Source: Sedimentibacter acidaminivorans
Lineage (GTDB): Bacteria > Bacillota > Clostridia > Tissierellales > Sedimentibacteraceae
NCBI RefSeq assembly: GCF_017873955.1
Contig: NZ_JAGGKS010000003.1
Location: 62,001-126,000, forward strand
Reading direction: 5' to 3'
DNA length: 64,000 nt
Shown: in pieces, positions 58,408 to 64,000 of the stretch
Layout: every line of letters begins with the position of its first letter
Numbering within the stretch: the stretch's first letter is position 1
The notes under the pieces: model-generated
What the model was told of the DNA's origin: nothing
Database searches by the model: none
The model's input: only the letters and a program-made list of their open reading frames with translations
Program-made: the position numbers and the translations under genes

Positions 58408-60726
58408 TTACTTCAATAAGTCCCCTAGTGCATCACCTATAGATTCACCAATTGTAAAGTCAGAATCTTCTGATTTATATGAAACTGGAATATCACTGTT
58501 TGAATATTCATTTTCATCTTTACTTTCTAATACAAAAGTTAAGTTAATATTTTTACCTTTTGTATCAATGTATAATATCTTTGCATCTTTGGTTTCTCCA
58601 ACTTTAACTACTTTAGCTGGTGTTCTTAATTTTTCTGTAGAAACTCTTGCTATTGGTATAAAGCAATCTATATTTCCATTAACCAACACATGTACTCCAT
58701 CTAAAAGTATACGAGTTATTTCAACTGGAATTATGTCATCTTTCTTTAAATCTTTAGTATATTTGTCAAATGGATGTTCAATAAGTTGTTTCATTCCTAA
58801 ACTAACTTTTCTATCTTTTCTAGAAATGTTTAATATTTTTGCAGTAACTTCTTGACCTTCACTTAAAACATCAGTAACTTTTTCTGTTCTAGCCCAATCA
58901 ATATCTTTTATGTGTAACAAGCATTCTATATCATCAATTACTACAAAAGCACCAAATTCTAATATTCTAGATATTTTGCCAGTAACAACATCTCCCTTAT
59001 TATGTTTATCAAGGAACAATGCCCATGGACTTTTTATAGTTGCTTTATAGCTAAGTGATAATTTTTTATTTTCTTTGTCAACGCTTTTAACTTTAACGCT
59101 AATCTTATCGCCAACTTTTAAAACTTCTGAAGGATGCTTAATTCTAGTCCATGCTATTTCATTTATATGAAGTAATCCATCTATTCCATCGATTTCTACA
59201 AATGCGCCATAATCTTGAAGGTTTTTTACAATTCCTTCATATATTTCGCCTTCTTTAATATTCTCCCAAGTTTCATTATCTTTTATTTCTTTTTCAGCCT
59301 TTTCTACTAATCTTGATGATAATATTAATTGTCTTCTGCCTTTTTTATTTTTTGTATCTAAAATTTTAGCTTTTAAGCTTTGACCTACATACTCAGAAGG
59401 ATCAACTTCTCTTTGTATAGAAATTTGATTTCTTGGAATGTAGCCTTTAACACCATTAACTTTTCCATAAATTCCAAATTGAGATGCTTCGTTAATTGAT
59501 ATATCAATTATAGCATTTTCTTTTTTTAATTTTTCTAAATCTTCCCAAACTTTTTTTTCTTCTAATGGTTTTCTTGTTAATATAACATTACCATCTTGAT
59601 CAGAAAGCTTAACTACTTGAGCTTCGATAGATTCTCCTTCTTTTACTAATTCTGTTAAATCAGGTATTTGAGCAAAGGAATATTCATCTCTAGTGATTAT
59701 TCCATCGGATTTATAATTGATGTTCACAGAAATGGCTTCGGGATTTACAGATATTACAGTTCCTTTAACTATATCACCTGTTCTTATTTTTGAAACTCCA
59801 CCATAGCTCTCGAACAATTCATGCATTGTTCCGTTTTGATTTTCTTGATTTTCATTCATGTCATTTGTTTGGTTTAGGTTTTCTGACATTTGTATAACCT
59901 CCTCTATTATCCAGTCAGGAGTTGAAGCTCCTGCTGAAACTCCCACCTTGGTATTTTTATCTATATATTTATAAGGAATTTCCTTATAATTTTCAATGTA
60001 AAATGTATTCGGACAAACTTTTTTACTCAACTCATATAACTTCTTAGTATTTGAACTATTTTTCCCACCCACAATAAGCATTACATCGCTTCTTAAGGCT
60101 AATTCAACACACGCATCCTGTCTTTTTTTTGTTGCATCACAAATTGTGTTATTAATTACAATATTAGTATAATTATTTTTTGTTATAGTATTAACTATCT
60201 TTGAAAAAACATTTGTGTTGAAAGTAGTTTGTGATACTAAGCAATATTTTTCAACAGGATCTATTTTTAATTCTTCAATATCTTCTTGACTTTCAATTAT
60301 TATAACATCAGATTCTTTATTATTGCACCACCCAATTATTCCAAGAACTTCTGGATGTTTTTTATCACCTACTATTATAATGTTGAATCCTTTATTACTA
60401 TACTCTTCAACTATTTTATGTATTTTTCTAACTTTTACACAAGTTGCATCTATAATATTTATTCCTTTTTCAACTAGTTCTAAGTGCTCTTTTTTGCCTA
60501 CACCATGGGACCTAATCAAAAGTTTTGTATTATTATCACTATAATCAAGAATATCATTTATAACAATTAAGCCTTTTTTTTCCAAACTATTTACAACATC
60601 TTTATTATGAATGATTTCTCCATAACTGTAAAGCTTTTTTTCTTCGTTTAATGTAGATAAAGCCTTTTCTACTGCAATTTTCACTCCAGAGCAAAACCCT
60701 ATATACTTTGATTTTTCAATAAACAT
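58408..60726 (-). CDS. ispH-rpsA: Bifunctional 4-hydroxy-3-methylbut-2-enyl diphosphate reductase / 30S ribosomal protein S1
   Basis: A 772-residue fusion typical of Clostridia. Residues 1-280 are IspH, last enzyme of the MEP isoprenoid pathway, with its three cluster cysteines in GFCSGVKIAVEKAL, DATCVKVRKIH and NTICDATKKRQ. After an acidic/Asn-rich linker, four or five S1 RNA-binding repeats follow (GDIVKGTVISVNPEAISV, KVNGVKGYIPRNQ, GIVKNLQDYGAFVEIDGIDG, GKISRILEFGAFVVIDDIEC, VEITRILLDGVHVLVNGN). The fused part may serve as S1 in translation. It starts six bp after plsC, with a weak ribosome binding site (CAGGTAA). Confidence 0.93.
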   Translation of the reverse strand: MFIEKSKYIGFCSGVKIAVEKALSTLNEEKKLYSYGEIIHNKDVVNSLEKKGLIVINDILDYSDNNTKLLIRSHGVGKKEHLELVEKGINIIDATCVKVRKIHKIVEEYSNKGFNIIIVGDKKHPEVLGIIGWCNNKESDVIIIESQEDIEELKIDPVEKYCLVSQTTFNTNVFSKIVNTITKNNYTNIVINNTICDATKKRQDACVELALRSDVMLIVGGKNSSNTKKLYELSKKVCPNTFYIENYKEIPYKYIDKNTKVGVSAGASTPDWIIEEVIQMSENLNQTNDMNENQENQNGTMHELFESYGGVSKIRTGDIVKGTVISVNPEAISVNINYKSDGIITRDEYSFAQIPDLTELVKEGESIEAQVVKLSDQDGNVILTRKPLEEKKVWEDLEKLKKENAIIDISINEASQFGIYGKVNGVKGYIPRNQISIQREVDPSEYVGQSLKAKILDTKNKKGRRQLILSSRLVEKAEKEIKDNETWENIKEGEIYEGIVKNLQDYGAFVEIDGIDGLLHINEIAWTRIKHPSEVLKVGDKISVKVKSVDKENKKLSLSYKATIKSPWALFLDKHNKGDVVTGKISRILEFGAFVVIDDIECLLHIKDIDWARTEKVTDVLSEGQEVTAKILNISRKDRKVSLGMKQLIEHPFDKYTKDLKKDDIIPVEITRILLDGVHVLVNGNIDCFIPIARVSTEKLRTPAKVVKVGETKDAKILYIDTKGKNINLTFVLESKDENEYSNSDIPVSYKSEDSDFTIGESIGDALGDLLK

Positions 60727-60732
60727 AAGCGA

Positions 60733-61320
60733 TTACCTGTCTTTTCCTAAATCATATATATCTCTTAATATTTCTTTTCCAATTTCCGTATATTTTTCAG
60801 TGTTAATTTTTCCTGTATAGTTTTCAAAGTAATTTTTTTCTTGTCCAAAATAAATATCAATTTTACCTCTAAATTTATAATTTCCTTTTATATAAACAGG
60901 AATGATATTGGAATTTGCTTTATTTGCTATCATTGCAATTCCAGGTTTTGCATTTTTTTCATCGTATTTTTCAACTCGTGTACCCTCTGGAAAAATACCA
61001 AGAATCTCATTTCTATTTAAGACAGCTAATGAACTTTTTATTGCTGATAACGAAACCCCAGACCTATCTACAGGAAAAGCACCTAGTTTACCAAATATGT
61101 ATCCTAAAAATTTATTTTTAAATAATTCTTTCTTACCCATAAAACAAATTTTTCTTTTAGAAGAAATTGCTAACATAACAGGGTCTATCATGGATATATG
61201 GTTTGCACAAATAATGTATCTGCCATCAGAATTATTATACTTTTCTGAATTGTGTGTTTTTACGTTAAAAATTAAGAATGCTAAAATTTTCAATATAAAT
61301 ACAGCTATTCTATAAAGCAT
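60733..61320 (-). CDS. plsC: 1-acyl-sn-glycerol-3-phosphate acyltransferase (PlsC-like)
   Basis: A 195-residue membrane-associated acyltransferase with an N-terminal hydrophobic helix (residues 3-20), the HX4D motif NHISMIDPVML, KKELFKNKFLGYIFG and the FPEGTR substrate motif. It makes phosphatidic acid for phospholipid synthesis. GGAGGG precedes the ATG. It overlaps cmk by 11 bp. The cmk-plsC-ispH/rpsA order is conserved in many Clostridia. Confidence 0.9.
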   Translation of the reverse strand: MLYRIAVFILKILAFLIFNVKTHNSEKYNNSDGRYIICANHISMIDPVMLAISSKRKICFMGKKELFKNKFLGYIFGKLGAFPVDRSGVSLSAIKSSLAVLNRNEILGIFPEGTRVEKYDEKNAKPGIAMIANKANSNIIPVYIKGNYKFRGKIDIYFGQEKNYFENYTGKINTEKYTEIGKEILRDIYDLGKDR

Positions 61321-61963
61321 TAAGTCCCTCCGATACTATTGATATTATTTTATTTTGGATATCTTGTATGCTCATATTTGTATTATCAATTATAATAGCA
61401 TCATCTGCTATCTTTAAAGGTGCAATTTGTCTAGATGAATCATTGTAATCACGCAATTTAATATCTTGCAAAACTGTATCATATGAAACACAAATACCTT
61501 TATCAACGAGTTCGTTATATCTTCTCTTTGCTCTTTCCTCTACAGATGCAGTTATAAAAAATTTATAATCTGCATTTGGAAAAACATTAGTTCCAATATC
61601 TCTTCCGTCTAAGATTACATTTTTATTATTAGAGATACTCCTTTGTAAATCAACCATTTTTAAACGAACATTCCCTAATGACGAAATCATAGATGCTATT
61701 TTAGAAATATTTTCACTTCGTATATAATCATCAACAACCTCATCATCTAAGTAAATACTATTGTTTAAATAGTCTATTTTAGTTGTTTTAAGCATTTTGT
61801 CAATTTTCTCATCAATAATCGGAATATTATTCTTAAATGCTTTATATGCTAAAGCACGGTACATAGCACCAGTATCAATATATTCAAAATTAAGATTTTT
61901 ACTGACAAGTTTCGCAATAGTACTTTTGCCAGCACCTGATGGTCCATCTATTGCTATAATCAT
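61310..61963 (-). CDS. cmk: Cytidylate kinase
   Basis: A 217-residue CMP/dCMP kinase with P-loop AIDGPSGAGKSTIAK, YIDTGAMYRALAYK, VILDGRDIGTNVFPNADYKF and RDYNDSSRQIAPL. It phosphorylates CMP and dCMP for nucleotide supply. It is first gene of the operon. The start ATG at 61963 lies about 12 bases after AAAGGAAT. Confidence 0.95.
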   Translation of the reverse strand: MIIAIDGPSGAGKSTIAKLVSKNLNFEYIDTGAMYRALAYKAFKNNIPIIDEKIDKMLKTTKIDYLNNSIYLDDEVVDDYIRSENISKIASMISSLGNVRLKMVDLQRSISNNKNVILDGRDIGTNVFPNADYKFFITASVEERAKRRYNELVDKGICVSYDTVLQDIKLRDYNDSSRQIAPLKIADDAIIIDNTNMSIQDIQNKIISIVSEGLNAL

Positions 61964-62115
61964 TTTTTCATAATTCCTTTCAAACTACATTTTCTCATAA
62001 GTCACCATATTATTATATTACAAAAATACAAATATAACAATAAAAATATTATTATTATGTTATATTTTATAATATTAGTAATATATTACTTGAAAAACAA
62101 ATTATAATTTCATAT

Positions 62116-62149
62116 AAAAAAGGATAGATAAAAATATCTGTCCTTTTTT
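62116..62149 (-). terminator. Intrinsic terminator of the RpiR-type regulator gene
   Basis: A 15-bp stem (62116-62130 / 62135-62149, one wobble), 4-nt loop, and a U-run on the minus strand. Confidence 0.85.
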
Positions 62150-62168
62150 AACAATTATATATTGTTTA

Positions 62169-63041
62169 TTACAAATTATCACTTTGGTAGATACTATGAC
62201 TATCCCACAATTCTTCTAACCTATCGTAATACTGAAGAATATCATCCTTTTCCTGCATACCTATATTTACAATTAAGCTGTTTAACATACACATAGGTAC
62301 AACTAGAGAATCAATGAATGATACAATATTACTTTTTGCTAAAAGTGAAACATCTGATAACGAGTGGAAAGGTGATGCTTCAGTATCTGTAATTGCTATA
62401 ACCTTAGCCTTATGTTCTTTTACAAATTTAGTGGCTTCTATTGTGTTGTTTGAATACCTTGGGAAACTAATAACAATCAAAACGTCAGTTTCCTTAACTC
62501 TAATAATTTCTTCATACAAAGAGTTTACTCCGCTGTTATTCAAAACTTTAACATTATCTAGTATTACATCCAAGTAAAAACCAAGATAATTAGCTAGAGT
62601 TGAAGAAGTTCTAAGTCCAAGTATATAAACTTTATTTGCATTTAAAATTGCTTCTGTAGCTTTATCAAGAGCATCAGTATCAATATTTTCTAAAAGATAA
62701 CGCATACTGTTAATTTCATTACGTATAATTCTTTTATGCAACATATCAGTATCTTCTGATGCATCTTCATCTAAACCGATACGCTGAACTGTAGTTAATT
62801 TATTTTTTATCAATACTTGCAGTGACTTTTGCAGTTCAGGAAATCCAGAAAACCCTATAGAACTTGCAAATCTAACAACTGTAGATTCACTAACATCAAC
62901 AGTTTCCCCAATTTTAGCTGCAGTCATAAAAGCCGCCTTATCATAATGTTCTATTATGAACTGAGCTATCTGTTTTTGACCTTTACTAAATTTGTAATAG
63001 TTACTTTTTATAAGATTAATAAGATCAGCATTATTTTTCAT
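62169..63041 (-). CDS. MurR/RpiR-family transcriptional regulator
   Basis: A 290-residue regulator with an N-terminal helix-turn-helix (KIGETVDVSESTVVRFASSIGF, residues about 40-62) and a C-terminal SIS sugar-phosphate-binding domain (VYILGLRTSSTLANYLGFYL, VLIVISFPRYSNNTIEA, VIAITDTEASPF). The effector is probably a phosphosugar. GAGGATG precedes the ATG. It lies seven bp after the oxidoreductase gamma-subunit gene, so it is co-transcribed with it and may adjust that operon to carbon status. Confidence 0.9.
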   Translation of the reverse strand: MKNNADLINLIKSNYYKFSKGQKQIAQFIIEHYDKAAFMTAAKIGETVDVSESTVVRFASSIGFSGFPELQKSLQVLIKNKLTTVQRIGLDEDASEDTDMLHKRIIRNEINSMRYLLENIDTDALDKATEAILNANKVYILGLRTSSTLANYLGFYLDVILDNVKVLNNSGVNSLYEEIIRVKETDVLIVISFPRYSNNTIEATKFVKEHKAKVIAITDTEASPFHSLSDVSLLAKSNIVSFIDSLVVPMCMLNSLIVNIGMQEKDDILQYYDRLEELWDSHSIYQSDNL

Positions 63042-63048
63042 TAAATTA

Positions 63049-63588
63049 TCATCCTCGAATAAGTTTTATACCCTCTTCGAAAGCTCTGATGTTTTTTTCA
63101 ACAGTTACTGGTGGAACTCTATTAGAAATTGAGCTTTTTAATGTTTCAATATTTATTACACCTTCACCCATAATTGCATATAAAACTCCTACTGAAACAA
63201 TATTGGCAACCATATGAGTACCAATTTTATCTATTGCTGTACTTAATATAGGAAGTTTATAAACTTTGTAAGGAACGTCTTCTTTAACATCAACACTTTC
63301 ATCTACAACTAGTATACCATCTTTATCTAAAGATGCAATATATTTATCATAAGATTTTTGTGTTAACGACAATAAAATATCATTTTTTACAACTTTTGGA
63401 TACTTAATTTCATCTTTGCTAATGATAACTTCTGCTTTACTAGCTCCGCCTCTTGCTTCTGGACCATAAGATTGTGTTTGAATTGCATTTAAACCATCTT
63501 CCAATGCAGCATCAGCAAATATTATTGCAGCAAGGATTACACCTTGACCACCTGAACCGCTTAATCTCATTTCTATTCTTTGAAACAT
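63049..63588 (-). CDS. korC: 2-oxoacid:acceptor oxidoreductase, gamma subunit
   Basis: A 179-residue gamma subunit of a 2-oxoacid:ferredoxin oxidoreductase: RLSGSGGQGVILAAIIFADAA, QTQSYGPEARGGASKAEVII and NIVSVGVLYAI. It belongs to the 2-oxoglutarate/2-oxoisovalerate (KorC/VorC) group and helps oxidatively decarboxylate a 2-oxoacid to an acyl-CoA with ferredoxin. GAGGAG precedes the ATG at 63588; frames upstream of it lack a site. It follows the beta-subunit gene by 13 bp. Confidence 0.88.
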   Translation of the reverse strand: MFQRIEMRLSGSGGQGVILAAIIFADAALEDGLNAIQTQSYGPEARGGASKAEVIISKDEIKYPKVVKNDILLSLTQKSYDKYIASLDKDGILVVDESVDVKEDVPYKVYKLPILSTAIDKIGTHMVANIVSVGVLYAIMGEGVINIETLKSSISNRVPPVTVEKNIRAFEEGIKLIRG

Positions 63589-63601
63589 AATAAATTCTCC
63601 T

Positions 63602-64000
63602 CTACTTTTGAAATTTATCAATAACTACTTTATAGTTCTCAGTGTACTCAGGTTTAGGATTATTGTACATCTCACCTATTATTATTTTATTTTCGCCCAT
63701 TTCAGGTTTCTTATCTACAACTTTTTTATCGATGCAATTATCTTTTAAGAATTCGTGCATTTTAACAGCATCGCCCTTTTTATTTTTTCTTCCATAGTAA
63801 GTTGGACATAAGCTTAATCCTTCAACAAATGAGAACCCTTTGTTACTAATAGCATTAACTACAAGTTTTTCCATTGCTTGAGCATGATATGCAGTACCTC
63901 TTGCTACATATGTTGCACCTGCACCTTGAACAAGATTACATAGATCAAAAGTTGAATCGGTATTTCCATAAGGAGCTGTTGTACCAAAATCTCCTGTTGG
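63602..64000 (-). CDS. korB: 2-oxoacid:ferredoxin oxidoreductase, beta subunit (C-terminal 132 residues; continues beyond window)
   Basis: The C-terminal part of the TPP-binding beta subunit reads through to the window end: PTGDFGTTAPYGNTDSTFDL, GAGATYVARGTAYHAQAMEK, FSFVEGLSLCPTYYGRKNK and a Lys/Glu-rich tail. An internal ATG at 63874 is not the start, because the conserved text extends upstream of it. The alpha and possibly ferredoxin subunits should lie outside the window on the right. Confidence 0.9.
   Translation of the reverse strand, partial: PTGDFGTTAPYGNTDSTFDLCNLVQGAGATYVARGTAYHAQAMEKLVVNAISNKGFSFVEGLSLCPTYYGRKNKKGDAVKMHEFLKDNCIDKKVVDKKPEMGENKIIIGEMYNNPKPEYTENYKVVIDKFQK

Noticed and set aside
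58343-58855. 170-codon plus-strand frame opposite the ispH/rpsA gene
   Set aside because: It lies antisense to the S1 repeats and is explained by codon bias of the real gene; no ribosome binding site or homology.
1-64000. CRISPR arrays, tRNA or rRNA genes, complete insertion sequences, prophage genes
   Set aside because: I saw no regularly spaced repeats, no T-loop GTTCRANNC-type signals with paired arms, no transposase and no phage structural genes.

Overview
The window is AT-rich, low-GC Firmicute DNA with strong GGAGG-type ribosome binding sites, intrinsic terminators and small tightly packed operons. Several traits point to an anaerobic, amino-acid-fermenting member of the Clostridia, possibly near Tissierellales/Sedimentibacter: an IspH-ribosomal protein S1 fusion, HgdC-type dehydratase activases, a 2-oxoacid:ferredoxin oxidoreductase, formimidoylglutamase, many peptidases, and remnants of ornithine-related genes. 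The genus is an inference; no rRNA or tRNA gene is present.

Layout. 1-9 kb: mutS (partial) and miaB, divergent prfC, a zinc alcohol dehydrogenase, a bacterial staygreen (Mg-dechelatase-like) gene, a GNAT acetyltransferase, a FlaR-type kinase, a TDT transporter and two cysteine-rich small redox/metal proteins. 9-16.5 kb: a two-component system, a three-gene acyl-CoA dehydratase activase operon, a ThiF-like E1 protein and formimidoylglutamase. 16.6-26 kb: nitroreductase, an MshEN-CheX fusion with a CheY, a PepD-OPT transporter-PqqD operon, a DUF4397 protein, and a split permease/ferredoxin operon with cupin and Crp/Fnr regulator. 26-42.5 kb: an SDR, an AmmeMemoRadiSam AB fusion with a truncated AmrS, YwbE, NifX-like protein, YbjQ, MFS, DUF89, GNAT, M20 peptidase, a FIST-GGDEF protein, a probable NiCo riboswitch ahead of a CDF metal exporter, and a frameshifted Nei-type glycosylase gene. 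42.5-49.2 kb: an unstable region in which two copies of a helD-GNAT-methyltransferase block appear to have lost complementary genes; an hsdM scrap lies here too. 49-64 kb: an O-acylation operon (DUF4358-MBOAT-DHHW), an ECF sigma/RsiV pair, a broken amidohydrolase, three tandem M42 peptidases, the cmk-plsC-ispH/rpsA operon, and an RpiR regulator behind a Kor-type oxidoreductase.

How it fits together. Peptide uptake and degradation (OPT, PepD, M20, three M42) supply amino acids. The oxidoreductase and dehydratase activases belong to ferredoxin-linked fermentation. Signalling includes probable c-di-GMP synthesis (FIST-GGDEF) and a probable c-di-GMP-binding CheY-phosphatase-like protein (MshEN-CheX). 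A notable theme is genome decay: at least seven recognisable gene remnants lie between intact genes (carbamoyltransferase, amrS, ornithine racemase, nei 3' end, hsdM, helD copy, amidohydrolase). Several promoter or terminator segments occur twice or three times with high similarity. The most interesting items are the staygreen homologue, the MshEN-CheX protein, the reciprocally decayed duplication at 42.7-48.3 kb, the NiCo-type riboswitch and the split dehydratase-activase operon with its palindromic leader.
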